A stretch of DNA of 64,000 bases from Crotalaria pallida (Eukaryota > Streptophyta > Magnoliopsida > Fabales > Fabaceae). The position numbers were made by a program, and so were the translations under genes. Location: NCBI GenBank assembly GCA_037953625.1, contig CM075652.1, positions 75,731,501-75,795,500 of the forward strand. The letters are read 5' to 3'. Of the stretch, positions 23,501 to 36,371 are shown piece by piece. The notes under the pieces were generated by a model. The model ran no database searches, was not told the origin of the DNA, and saw only the letters and a program-made list of their open reading frames with translations. Position 1 is the stretch's first letter; the number at the start of each line of letters is the position of its first letter.

Positions 23501-25192
23501 TTAAAACATCTAAATACAATTATTTAAGATCAAATCACAAAAACAATCATGCAAGGCAAGATTAATACAAAAACATGAACTCAAATACAAAACCGTGAAG
23601 ATCAAGATGAAAAACAAAACATCCAAACACAAATATTCAAGATCAACTCAAAAAGATCACATGCAAGGCACTCAAGCTTCAAGATCATGGAGGATTAAAC
23701 ACATGCATCACAAAATCAACACAAAACCTAACTTAATCACAAAATCTACTTAAAACCGTGAAGAACTCAATTGAAAATGAAAACATCTAAACATGATTAT
23801 TCATGATGAAATCAAACAAATAACATGCAAAATATCAAAACTTTAAGATCAAAAGAAAATAAAGGCATGCATCACAAATATTACACTCAAAGAATGTCCA
23901 CAATAATGTCCTTTTACAACCCAAAATCACTAAACTAAACTTCTCTTAAAAGACTACCTTAGATCAAGACTCTAACTAAACTTCAAGCTTCAAATCTTCT
24001 TCTCCTCCTAGGGTTGTGCTTCGGCCTCCTTTCTTCTAAGGGCGAGGGTGGATTTTCTTGGTTGATCCCCAAAGAAGAGGGTGATGGTGAAAGGAATTGG
24101 GAGTGTTTGGGTAAGGAACCTTAAGTTTGCACTTCTTGTTTCCTCTTCTTCCCTTACGGTTTCTTTTTCTTTTCTCTCTAAAGTCACAAGAGTTGGATGT
24201 ACTCTTGGACAAAGTATGTAAGTTTGGTGGAGGAGATGGAAATGAAAGTGCCAATACTCACTCACTCCTACGGCTTAAGGGCAACACAAAGGGGGTAGAA
24301 ATTTCCCCATCTAGCCTCGGTCTAAAGGCTTTGTTCAAGGGTAGATTGGGCAATCCTAATTGTTGCATGGAAATTGTCATGTCAAGGTGAGGCAAGGGTG
24401 GAAGAAAGTCTTCCATAGGCATAGTGAGTCACACTACCTAGCCCTTCCTCTTTCCTCCTTCTCTCGCCACACTCCTCCCCTAATTCTTATTTTCTTTTCT
24501 AATTTCTTAATGGGTAAGGGAATGAGCTTCTACTTAGTTCCCCTTCTACTTCCATTCGGCCGAACATGCACCCACACACATGCACATTAAAATTTTCACT
24601 TACTTCCATCATGAACACATAGCATAGGACCATGAGATAATGCATACTCTTAGTCATTCATGAAATCATGCATATCAAATTTCATGCCCAAGCATACGGC
24701 CCACACATATACACCTATATACATCATGCATGCATTTACACTTAAACAATTCATACATTCATTATTTCAATTTGCTAGTAAAATCCGACACATACATATA
24801 TTTATATACCATGCATTCATTTTCCTAGTCACTTAAATTTTTATATAATTCATCACACACAAACACACTCAATTAAAAACATAGTTTTTTTAAGAAAAGT
24901 CTTAATCCGAACCAATTAGAAAAATTATAAATTCATATAATTCAAGGAAATTATTGTTTATCCTTTATAAAAAATCAAATCTCAAAAATAAAGAAATCAT
25001 TTATAAAATAGTTTGACCAAAAATCCAGAAAAATCGTTTTGAGGAAATTCACTTGTTAACCAACAAAATCATGGTTTTCACTAAATCAATTTCAAATAAA
25101 AATCACTTTCCAAAACACTTAACTCAAAACCTTTCTTAAATAAAACTTTATTGAATTATTTGAGTCCAGAAAATACGGGATGTTACATATCA

Positions 25193-27040
25193 TGCACAAA
25201 GTCAACACTTGATTTAAATCACGTTCATGCAAAGAAAATTATCTTAAAGCTTATTCTCCTAATTTCTTTCTAAAACCGAGGCATGCACAAAGGAACACAT
25301 AGTCTTTCCACTTAAAACTAATATGCAAGAATGAATCTCAAGCAAAACATGCAAAAATCCACATAACACTTTCAATTTTTTTTTAAGAAATAATTTTCAA
25401 AGGTTAGGATCAACATGCATGCACTTAGATCATGTGAATCAAGTCATGAAATTAAACATAAAGCACAATCAAGGACAAAAACCATTTTGGATGAAAAGGG
25501 ACCAAAACCGTGACATCCTTAAAGAAAACATCAAAGTTTTTGTTCAAAAATCATTTACAAGACTCAAACAAAATCAAGATCAACACAAAGTCAAAGATCA
25601 AAACATAAAGCAAAGCTTTTCCCAAGCTTAAATCAAAACCGAAGCATGCAAGGTCAAAAATCATTAAACAAGTCTAGATCAAACATTGATTTGGCAAATA
25701 AACACATAAACATCTCACACTTCACGGTTTTATGCATAAAAACCAAACATGCAAGAAGATCTATTTCAAACTCACAAAGATCATGCACAAAGCTTTAGAT
25801 CAAAGAGGTTTAACTTGAGAACATCAAGATCTAAAAAAAAAATTACAACCGAATCATAGAGTCCCTTATTTAGTTCATTAAAAATTTATTTAGGTCTAGA
25901 AAAATCAAGATCAAAGCAAAAATGTTACATGCAAGCTTGGATCAACCGAAAAATTAAATATGCAAGGAAGGAATTAAAATAAAATTACAAAATTAAGGAC
26001 TAATGCTAAGGCTTCTAGATCTTCGGTTTATACCAAGAAGAAAAAGTTCTTCAACACTCCTAAGCTCTTGATCTCAAAAGGACTCCTAGGCTTAAGGTGG
26101 ATCTCCTCTCCTTCTTCCTCTCTAAACCTCACGGCTTCCTCTTCCTCTTTCTCTTTTCTCTCTATTTTTCTTATTCTTTTGTCTAAGAGTTTGATGGGCT
26201 CTTAGACTTAGTGTTTGGTTTAGTGTATGGGTCGAAGGAAAGAAATGAGGTGAAATGAATGAAACACATCCAAGGCCAAACTTATAAAGACAACTCATGG
26301 CTTCTTATTTTGCCCTTCAAGTAACTCGGTCATGGGCTAAGGAGGAAGGGTAGATTCGGCTCCCACAAAATTGAATGGGTGGAGCTTATCAACACCTAAG
26401 GAAACACGTAGGGGACATAAGGACTTAGAGTCATGCTAGGTTGTTGACTTGGGGCTCTCATTAGGGTCTCAACCACATAGTTAGAGTTTAGTTGGACTTA
26501 GTTGGGTTTTGGTTGGGAACTTAGTTGCTTACTAATTAGGCTTCCACTCACTCTCTTCCACACGTGTCACACACACATATTCACATATTCACTTATTCAT
26601 GCACAAACATACACTTGCATGACACCTATACCTCTTCATGCATATACACACCTACACTCATACGGCACATACACACCTAACACCTTCATTCATGTACTTA
26701 ATTAAATCCTAAGCATGCAAGTATGAAAAAAGAAAAACCGCACATACACATGTTCACACACATAAAGAATGAAACCATTCATACATAAAATTATAATGCC
26801 CAAGAAAATCAAACATACATATTTAAAACATACTCTTCACATACGTCACACACATGTATAAAACACATTTTAGAAAATAATTCCTTGTTAAAAGAAATTC
26901 ACCATTCCTTTAAAAATCATTTCCACTTGAAAACATGAACAAGGAGATTTATTTAAGAAAATACCCTTTCTAAAACACTTTTCTTGAAAACGATTCTTTT
27001 TAGAATTAAAACAGATACGAGGAAATTGAGGGGTGTTACA
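25193..27040 (-). repeat. C 3' LTR, right part (U3 end)
   Basis: Continues C after D (target duplication 25188-25192) and matches 31628-33545. Contains a TATA-like box read as TCTTTATAAG on the - strand (26281-26290) and pyrimidine/purine-rich leader (about 26095-26170). Ends GGGTGTTACA at 27040. Confidence 0.92.
26281..26290 (-). promoter_or_regulatory. TATA-like box of C 3' LTR
   Basis: TCTTTATAAG on the sense strand, about 750 bases from the LTR 5' end. The same sequence lies at 32716-32725 in the other LTR. It would make R/U5 about 4.7 kb. Confidence 0.45.
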
Positions 27041-27986
27041 GTCTCCCCAACTTAAGGATTTCTCGTCCCCGAGAAATAAGTTGCGGATTAGACAGTAAGA
27101 CACAACAACTCCCATATCACAGTGATGTCCATGAGCACATCCTCCTTCTTGCTTTGTGGTCGTCCTTCTCCTTTAGCGGATTGCCGCCACCATGAGCACA
27201 ATCTTGGGTATAAACCCAGGGAAAACAAGCAAACAACAATTCATACATCTCCAAAAGAATTGGTTTTATCTAAAATCCTAAGATACGCACTACTTTCTAC
27301 ACCCTAGATTCTCACTATCCTACCACTTCCTTCGTCTAGACATCTAACTATAGGATAAAAGAGGTCTAATCTTCCTCACCATTTTCTCAAACTAAGGGTC
27401 GACACACACTCCCATTCTTCCTTGTGGCTCCCCAACTTAGGTCAAACTTATCACTAGGCTCACTATCGTTCCACTCCTTATTCCACAATTATCATTTATC
27501 CCTCCACAATTGTTCAAGCCTAAACTATTTTTGGATACTATAACACTAACCGGGTTAGCAAATCTTGGAAATATTGGTAAGGCTAGGGTTTAATAGAAAG
27601 GCTGGAAAGAAAGAGATTGGATTTCAACTAACTATCGTTGTTGGAACAATCCAACAAACACGGGTCTCAAGAATAACATTTTATTTTCTTAAGGGTAATA
27701 CTAAGAAGATATATCGGGGTCACCAAACTTAGGTCTTGACAAAGGATACAGGGTGCTAATCTCAAGATCAATTCACTTCTACCTTCTACTTAACCAACAG
27801 GGTCCTTAATTCTAACGCAACAGGCACTGGGAACAACTAAGCCCTATATCGTAAGAAGACGAGAACCTAATCTCAAACTCCTATCCTTGCACTAGCAAGC
27901 ACACAAACAAACAAGCAAACAATCAAGTAAGCAAAGCAAAGCATGGCTTAAAGCCACAAAGGACTAACATAGCTCTGATACCACTC
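27041..27986 (-). mobile_element. C internal region, 946 bp, non-coding
   Basis: Between the C LTRs: the primer site at the right end (27972-27983) and, at the left end, a polypurine tract read on the - strand as AAGTTGGGGAGAC. No gag or pol; the small open frames present look incidental. Confidence 0.88.
27972..27983 (-). other. C primer binding site (tRNA-iMet)
   Basis: TGGTATCAGAGC on the - strand, three bases from the LTR at 27987. Confidence 0.9.
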
Positions 27987-28384
27987 TGTAACAGCCCGAT
28001 TTTCATAAACCAAAAATACTTAACTTTTACTTATTAGAGTTGCAAAAAATGAGGCCAAATTTTTTTTTTTAAAAAAAAAACATTGTTGAAGGACTGGAAG
28101 ACATATTTGACAAGGTTATTAGTGTCCTTCAACCTTCTCTTTCGAAAACCGGGTTGTTACGCGAGGCCAAAACGCCTTCACTTTATTCTTACCAAAAATG
28201 TTTTCTTAAGGAAACTGTTTGGTTCTCCCATTAAGCAACTCCATTCATTTCCTCAAAAAGATTTGGACATGTTTCATAAAAAGTGTTCACACGTTTCTTA
28301 AAAGTCGGGCATGCTCCAAAAATAATTGAAGTACAGTAATAGCTCATGACTTAGGTAATCCTGAATATATCATACAACCACAAC

Positions 28385-28729
28385 TTAGTTTAACCCTACT
28401 ATTGGTTCCTTTCTCTTATCGAAGAAGACCGGGTTCAACTTCTTCTTCTTCTTTGCAGGTGCCTTCGTACCGGAGGATGATGCGTCTCCACTTGTTGACT
28501 CTCCTTTGAAACCCGGACTGAGCTCCACTCCAAACAGCTTCATAGGATACTCCTTCTTTCTTTCTCGAGGCGGTGGTTCGGAATTATATCCCACAAAGGA
28601 TGCACTTCCCGAACCCGGACTCGTTGTCCTACCACCTAACTGATGCTCTGGATCCGCGATCATCAACTGAGTATGTCCAGTCCATGCCCATCCATAGCGC
28701 GTAGCTTTCCGTCCATTTCCCTCATGAAG
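28385..28729 (-). pseudogene. Small LTR-borne open frame, relative of the D 141-aa ORF (copy 2)
   Basis: Second copy of the frame at 8698-9042, again 114 codons free of stops and again preceded directly by TGA. Unlike copy 1 it has an internal ATG (28661-28663) that would give about 92 residues beginning MIADPEH. The Trp-rich core GWAW-G lies upstream of that ATG, so a product from it would lack the most conserved part. Confidence 0.45.
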
Positions 28730-29215
28730 TCATGTAGAGATTTCCAAGCGTCGATCTGTCTGCCCATTGGAATACCAGCAACACCGATGTGCCAACGAAC
28801 AGGAGAGAGTAAGCGATCCGGACGCGTAGCGTCGACGGTGTGGAATTACGATAGGCAAAATAATAGGGCACAAACATAACACATAACATACACACACAAT
28901 GAAAAGCAAACATACTATTATCGTTATCACAATCCATACTTATTCCATCTTATTCTCATTATTCCCTTCATACTTCTCCACTCTTATTTCCAATCTCTTT
29001 CATCAAACTCAGCATCTTTCCCACACATCCGTTCTCATTCTCTTACTCATAAAACTCAGTGTTCTTGAACTCTCCTCTTATAGCTCTTTTCTTAAAATGT
29101 TTTATCAATTTATAACCATCAATGATCGGGGGATTTCAGGGATCATCGAGGCACGCGTTTCTTTCGTAGTTAGCACTCACATCTCAAGCCTACATCTCCT
29201 CGGCCATCCATCCAC

Positions 29216-29622
29216 CTAGTCGGAAGCAAACAGGAGTACAGGACCTTTACCGCGCGGGCACGACAGCTGTCTCGAACAGATGGTCCCAGACCAGGAGGAT
29301 CTCGTCCTCAAAACATATAATAAAGGCTCACTGCCTCGCAGTGGCAAAACACATTGCCCAGTTCCAGTCCCTCTCCATTGTTCTCGAAATGCCATAGGGG
29401 TGACAGCACTATTCTGGTCCCGGGTGCAGAACTTTCCACGGCATAGGACCGATCTGCCCGTACCACATGTGGAGTTCGTCCTGCCCAGAATAGTACTCCA
29501 GGCAACGTGACGTTTTACCATCCTTACCCTACCCTATTGCATTCACAACCCGAATATCCCTGATATCCGGGGTACCTTCCTCTCCACTACTTCGCACTCT
29601 AATACCTCACCGCGTTAATGTC
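29216..29622 (-). other. Conserved structured block in C LTR (copy 2)
   Basis: Same block as 9529-9935; stem arms 29408-29417 and 29485-29494. Confidence 0.75.
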
Positions 29623-30106
29623 TTTTAGTGTCTTTTATCTTTTAATTACCCTAAGGTCGGCCCATCCTTCGTGCATCCCTTCATTGAGTCCCGACCACTA
29701 ACTTTACACAATCTTTCTCTCATCAAATCTCTCATAGCACAGAGCTGGGATCACATCATTAAACTCTCATCTCTTTACCAACCCTTCTCCACATTCTCAA
29801 TCTTTTCCAAAACACAATTTCATAACTCTTTAGAAATTCTCATATCACAAGCTTTCGCATAACAATCTATTCTCACCAATATTCACAAAATATTGTTTCA
29901 AAAATAACTTCTCAAAATGTCATTCCAAAACTTTATCAGGAAGGTTTATCCATAAAACTTTCCTCAAAATTACATTCTTTCACTATCTTTTCGAAATTGG
30001 TTTTCAAACATCTTTTCAAAAGTCTCTTTACAAAATCTTTTCAAAAACCCCTTTCAAAAACTTCACTCCACAAACCTTTTTCAAAAGAATACCACTTTGC
30101 TAGGCG

Positions 30107-30138
30107 CTAGTGGAGGAGCAAGCTCAACTCGACACTAG
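30107..30138 (-). other. Conserved GAGCAAGCTC hairpin in C LTR (copy 2)
   Basis: CTAGTG/CACTAG outer stem as in copy 1 at 10419-10450. Confidence 0.6.
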
Positions 30139-32715
30139 TTCCCAGACTAAAACAAAAGGAGCCCAGCTCCGCCCAAATCACCTCTCTTTCTCATACTCAA
30201 CATCACTTTCCCAGCTCTGGCTCGTGCTCAACGTTATCATAAATTTATTCCCCATCCTCAATTCTTTCTCTTTTCCATTACATACTTTATTTATAATCAT
30301 TATTACTTTCTCATTATGTCTTTACTTCACACTCTTATTTATTTCGCTTCTATTTTCAGGACGTAATAGACGCCTATCAGCATACTACTCATATTCATTA
30401 ACAGCAACAAATAGCATAAGGCATAATTAAATAAATATATAAAAGCATGCTATCATTCACACAAACATCACACAACAATGTGGTCTTCGTCACCTTCGTA
30501 TAAGTGGCCACACAATCAAACAATTGCCACTTATACTACTGACTCTAACCACTTAGTTCCGATCTTTGAGATGATACAGAACGTCCTAATATATCACCTA
30601 ACTACCACGATGTCTTAGGAAAAATACTTTCTCACCTGAGGTCTAGCAGTCGGATGTGCACAGTCTTTCTCTGAGCTTGGTCGCTGCCACTGCCTTAATC
30701 TCTCGTCTGTAACATTCCTCGGTTTAATTAAAACTCGTTTTCTCAAAATCACTCAAACTTTTCTTAACTCTTAAATACTTTAAAACCATTTTGAAAACAT
30801 CATTTAAAACATTTTAAATTGATTGGTTAGGTTGCTGGTCCGTCTGGGACAGCACCTCAACCACATTTGAAAACACCGAAAATTCACCGGTTTTTAATCC
30901 GGGTTTTGCTAAAATCCATTACTTTATAAAAGCCAAATCTTGAGTCTTATAACTCAATCTTAGAAATCAGGAAGGCAATTTTAAATACACTTGGACAGCA
31001 AGGAAAAACGTTTTATAAAAACCAATTTAGTAAAATCCGAAAATATTGTAAAACCCTTTATTTCAAGTTAATTCTTTAAAAACTCAAGTTCTTATTAGAA
31101 AACAGGTCACAAGCACAATCTCACAAACTTAAATAAATTAAATCAAATCAAATGCACAGCTAAGCATACATACGGTCACAACTCATTTTAATCACATAAC
31201 AAATTCAAAAGAATTTACTTAAGCATTCTTTAACACATGAACCGAATACATGCACACCCACATAATCATTCAAGTACCAGAATTCTTTCTTAAACCTAAT
31301 TAACTTAGCTTTATCCCACAAAACATATGCATGATTCCTAGGTTGCTTTATGGAAAAGAATTCTAACCTAATTAACATGTATAAACCGAAACCATACACA
31401 CATCAAAGCAAGATTCATGCAATCATCAAACACACACAAAATCATGCAATTATTCTATTCTTCTTCCTAATAAAACCGTGAGCTTCAATTTAGAGGACAA
31501 TCAATCTTTCATTTAGTTTTCATAAGTCAAATCAAGCAAGATCATACAAGGACATATAGCATAGATCAAGTTCTTACAAAATGAAAGCATAAGTCTTGAA
31601 TTTAAACATGACCGAATGTATCATGCACAAAGTCAACACTTGATTTAAATCACGTTCATGCAAAGAAAATTATCTTAAAGCTTATTCTCCTAATTTCTTT
31701 CTAAAACCGAGGCATGCACAAAGGAACACATAGTCTTTCCACTTAAAACTAATATGCAAGAATGAATCTCAAGCAAAACATGCAAAAATCTACATAACAC
31801 TTTCAATTTGTTTTTTTAGAAATAATTTTCAAAGGTTAGGATCAACATGCATGCACTTAGATCATGTGAATCAAGTCATGAAATTAAACATAAAGCACAA
31901 TCAAGGACAAAAACCATTTTGGATGAAAAGGGACCAAAACCGTGACATCCTTAAAGAAAACATCAAAGTTTTTGTTCAAAAATCATTTACAAGACTCAAA
32001 CAAAATCAAGATCAACACAAAGTCAAAGATCAAAACATAAAGCAAAGCTTTTCCCAAGCTTAAATCAAAACCGAAGCATGCAAGGTCAAAAATCATTAAA
32101 CAAGTCTAGATCAAACATTGATTTGGCAAATAAACACATAAACATCTCACACTTCACGGTTTTATGCATAAAAACCAAACATGCAATAAGATCTATTTCA
32201 AACTCACAAAGATCATGCACAAAGCTTTAGATCAAAGAGGTTTAACTTGAGAACATCAAGATCTAAAAAAAAAAATTACAACCGAATCATAGAGTCCCTT
32301 ATTTAGTTCATTACAAATTTATTTAGGTCTAGAAAAATCAAGATCAAAGCAAAAACGTTATATGCAAGCTTGGATCAACCGAAAAATTAAACATGCAAAG
32401 GAAGGAATTAAAATAAAATTACAAAATTAAGGACTAATGCTAAGGCTTCTAGATCTTCGGTTTATACCAAGAAGAAAAAGTTCTTCAACACTCCTAAGCT
32501 CTTGATCTTCAAAAGGACTCCTAGGCTTAAGGTGGATCTCCTCTCCTTCTTCCTCTCTAAACCTCACGGCTTCCTCTTCCTCTTTCTCTTTTCTCTCTAT
32601 TTTTCTTATTCTTTTGTCTAAGAGTTTGATGGGCTCTTAGACTTAGTGTTTGGTTTGGTGTATGGGTCGAAGGAAAGAAATGAGGTGAAATGAATGAAAA
32701 ACATCCAAGGCCAAA

Positions 32716-32725
32716 CTTATAAAGA
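32716..32725 (-). promoter_or_regulatory. TATA-like box of C 5' LTR
   Basis: TCTTTATAAG on the sense strand. As part of the 5' LTR this would be the promoter that drives C. Confidence 0.45.
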
Positions 32726-33397
32726 CAACTCATGTCTTCCTATTTTGCCCTTCAAGTAACTTGGTCATGGGCTAAGGAGGAAGGGTAGATTCGGCTCCCA
32801 CAAAATTGCATGGGTGGAGCTTATCAACACCCAAGGAAACACGTAGGGGACATAAGGACTTAGAGTCATGCTAGGTTGTTGACTTGGGGCTCTCATTAGG
32901 GTCTCAACCACATAGTTAGAGTTTAGTTTAACTTAGTTGGGTTTTGGTTGGGAACTTAGTTGCTTACTAATTAGGCTTCCACTCACTCTCTTCCACACGT
33001 GTCACACACACATATTCACACATTCACTTATTCATGCACAAACATACACTTGCATGACACCTATACCTCTTCATGCATATACACACCTACACTCATACGG
33101 CACATACACACCTAACACCTTCATTCATGTACTTAATTAAATCCTAAGCATGCAAGTATGAAAAAAGAAAAACCGCACATACACATGTTCACACACATAA
33201 AGAATGAAACCATTCATACATAAAATTATAATGCCCAAGAATATCAAACATACATATTTAAAACGTACTCTTCACATACGTCACACACATGTATAAAACA
33301 CATTTTAGAAAATAATTCCTTGTTAAAAGAAATTCACCATTCCTTTAAAAATCATTTCCACTTGAAAACATGAACAAGGAGATTTATTTAAGAAAAT

Positions 33398-33537
33398 ACC
33401 CTTTCTAAAACACTTTTCTTGAAAACGATTCTTTTTAGAATTAAAACAGATACGAGGAAATTGAGGGACCCTTTCTAAAACACTTTTCTTGAAAACGATT
33501 CTTTTTAGAATTAAAACAGATACGAGGAAATTGAGGG
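33398..33537 (-). repeat. 70-bp tandem duplication at the end of C 5' LTR
   Basis: Two direct copies (33398-33467, 33468-33537) beginning ACCCTTTCTAAAAC. The other C LTR has a single copy, so the duplication happened during or after insertion. Confidence 0.9.
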
Positions 33538-36337
33538 GTGTTACAATTAGGAGCTAGAAGACCAATTCCTTTCATGGTAGGATTTGAAGAAGAAGAAGAC
33601 TTGTAATAGTGTATATTTTTCTTTCTAGTTTATGGATCTATATTCTTTTCTTCTTGCATGTTCTATTTTATGGTTTCAAATATTTTATTATGTGTTGATC
33701 TTGTTAGATCAAGGACTTTAAGGACTTAGACTAATTTGTAATATGTGATTTTTATGCTCTTGTTTCGGTTTGGATCTTTATTGTTGGATCTAATAATTTT
33801 CTAACTAAACTCCTAAAGATTTAAAGAAAAATTAAGATTTTGTGAAAACTAAATAGATCATCTTGCATGTCTATTTTTTCTCTTCTAAACCGTGATGTGT
33901 ATATGCTTTAAACCTATGATCTAAGTTGAATTGATGATAAAGTGAAATTAAATGGCTTGCATGTTGTGTGTATGTATTAATCTTGAGTATTTGTGCTTGA
34001 AAAGCTTTGATCTTTAATTTGTATATTTTCTTCTTCATGGTTTATGTAAGAATTGTGTTTATGTTTGTGTGTTTGCTTTGATTCCTCTTGCATGTCTATT
34101 TTCTTGTTTAGATCCGTGATCTATATATATGTGTTTATGTGGTTATTTGACAAATAAATTCATGATCTAGTCTTGCATGTTAATTTTGTGTTGATTGTAG
34201 TTGTTTTGAGTATGTGTATGTAATTATTTTGTTAGATGGATTAAAAATGTTTAGATCCTTGACTTGCATGTTATTTTCAAGTGAAAAGTTTGTGTTTCTT
34301 TTTTTTTTTATATATATGATTCGGTTTTAAAAGATTAAAGAAACTAAGTCTTAAAAATGATTTTCAAAGCATAAACATGATTTTCATTGAGTATTTGATT
34401 ATGTGCATGAACTATTTTTTTAGAGACCATTCGGCCATGATTAGGAAAAAGTGGAATTTATGCTTTTTATTTGGTAAAAGTTGATGCATGTTTGTTTTAA
34501 GGTTAGATCCATTGACTTCAAGTGTATGCATGTTATTTTTGCAAATTTAAAGTGTAACCTTGATTTTTATAGAATAATGAAATTGAAGTTTATTTTGTGA
34601 AGGTTGATGTGAATGAATGATTAGTACTTTACATGCCTTGGTTATAATTATGTGATTTTGTGTGTGTTGAAAATAAATGAAACCATGTCTTTTTACATGT
34701 TGACATCGGCCATACTAGGGAAAATAGGTAGCTATGCTTGTCCCTCATCTAGAGAACATGCATGATGGAACTATTTTTATAAGAAGCTTTAAAAGTGCAT
34801 GCATGAAGTGATTGAATTTAAAAGAAATATGTGTGATAATTTGTGATTTAAAGTGTGTGTTGATTTTGTTTTGGAAAATGAAATTTAAGTTGTAAATTTT
34901 TCCTACTGTATGCTCAGGGTTTTGAGCACTAAAATAAATAAAATGATTTCATGTTTGTATGTTTTGTTTGTGCATGAAATTCTTGCCAAATTGTACATAT
35001 AGGATTCGGCCAATGTGTGTTTAATTGGTATGAAAAATTGTTTTCATGAAATAACTTTTGAAAATGACTATGCTCTAGGTGCTATGTGAAAAGATTTTTG
35101 GTAATGCTGCTTCTATGATTTTTAGTTTTAAAATTTATTTGTGATTAGGAATTGTTAAGAATGTGTGATTCGGTTTATGTTAGATTAATTAGAAGATTAA
35201 GTTTAAATTATTTTCTTAAGTGTAATTAAATTAGTTTATTAAGGTTATGATTTAATTAATTGTTTTGAATGATTAAAAATATGAGTTGTGTGGTGTGTAC
35301 TTATGAATGCTTGGAACTTGCATGTACTGTTTGTGAATGCTTTAATTGTTTTGAAACTGTGCTGTTTGTGTGCTAACTGAATGTATTAAATTGGGATACT
35401 ATTTGCGAACTGTGTTTGTGAAATCTATAGATCTTAAAGGATTTGAAAAATGTGATTTAAATAACTTAAGTTCATTTGAAATTTTTAAATAATAATCTTT
35501 GATCAATGTTTGATTTTGATTTGGTTTATTTCCTAGAGTTTTAGATTTTGTTTAATGGTTCAGGAAAATGATTTTTATAATCAGAGTTTTTGAATTAAAA
35601 AGAAATGGATTTGGTTTTAATAAAAAGGTTATTTTAAAGTTTCTTGAAAACCTTGTCATTAAAGATTTAATTTGGAATTAGAATCCTTTTGGATATTGGC
35701 AATGTGTCTTTAAGAAGAAATTAAAAAGTGTTTTAAAAAACGGAATTAAGAATTTATTGAAAACGTTCTAACGCACGAGGAAAAATGTTCTAGTTCGGGT
35801 GTTACATCGGACGCGAAGGAAACGTGGCAAGGTTAGCGACTGGGAACCTTAGAAAGCTTTCGGATGATTCGTCATCCAGGTGAGTGAGAGTGCGGTGGTC
35901 CCATAACGTGGTTGCTCGCAATCCGAGAAGATGGATTGTGAGAGTACTGCGAATTAGGCAATAGAAATCTATGTGCTAAATGTTTACTAGTTATGCATAT
36001 TTAATTCTGTTTGAGATTATTTGATTATGTCTGAGTAGTGAAACCATAATAATGAAATCGTGAAAGTAATGAGATGAGATTGAAAAGAGGAAAGAGAATG
36101 CGAATGCGAAACACGAGCATAATTAAGTGAAAGATAAGCGATAAGTAAGATTAAAGAGAAGGATGTTGGAATGATTGAGAAAGAGAACGCTTGATGCAAA
36201 TGGAATGCAAAAGAGATAAAAGTAAGAAAGAAAGTGAAATTTGAGTTGAAAAGAAATGAAACGTCTGATGAGGCGAGCGGAAGCGTTGTTGTGAAAGTGA
36301 GATGTGATTCCTCGTTCACGTTTTTGGGAAGAAGCTT

Positions 36338-36371
36338 AGTGTTGAGTTGAGCTTGCTCCTCCATTAACACT
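36338..36371 (+). other. Conserved GAGCAAGCTC-type hairpin in B
   Basis: AGTGTT (36338-36343) pairs with AACACT (36366-36371) around GAGCTTGCTC, the complement of the core in C and D. Confidence 0.6.

Larger units (their letters stand above)
11936..25187 (-). mobile_element. Element D, giant-LTR non-autonomous retrotransposon
   Basis: Two near-identical LTRs of 6285 and 6284 bp (11936-18220, 18904-25187) around an interior of only 683 bp. TATCA flanks both ends (11931-11935, 25188-25192), and the empty site is intact in the other C LTR near 31620. The primer site and polypurine tract show - orientation. LTRs make up about 95% of the element. The only notable ORF is a 141-aa frame in each LTR. 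It is the youngest insertion of the left nest. Confidence 0.93.
18904..25187 (-). repeat. D 5' LTR
   Basis: Near-identical partner of 11936-18220, with the same ORF, conserved block, hairpins and motif array. Differences are isolated substitutions and short indels, roughly one per 60-100 bases in stretches compared by eye. Confidence 0.93.
8305..33545 (-). mobile_element. Element C, giant-LTR non-autonomous retrotransposon
   Basis: LTRs begin (+ strand) TGTAATAGCCCG at 8305 and TGTAACAGCCCG at 27987, and end GGGTGTTACA at 27040 and 33545. ATTAG flanks both ends (8300-8304 and 33546-33550). The primer site (27972-27983) and polypurine tract (27041 on) are both in - orientation. The interior is only 946 bp with no gag or pol. 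The LTRs are about 5.5 kb; the left one is interrupted by D. LTR copies differ only at scattered bases, so insertion is fairly recent. It must be mobilised in trans; Tekay-like chromoviruses are plausible partners from the shared end sequences (inference). Confidence 0.9.
27987..33545 (-). repeat. C 5' LTR (uninterrupted)
   Basis: 5559 bp, complete. Shows the empty target of D near 31620 (TATCATGCAC). Contains the same open-frame relic, structured block, hairpin, splice-donor-like site (minus-strand GT at 30634-30635) and TATA-like box as the other copy, plus a private 70-bp tandem duplication near its outer end (33398-33537). Confidence 0.92.

Noticed and set aside
35799..35806. GTGTTACA inside B as a possible LTR end splitting B into two elements
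   Set aside because: C has a TGTAACA at the aligned position inside its LTR and D a similar CGTAACC, so it is an internal motif; one pair of ATTCC duplications flanks the whole of B.
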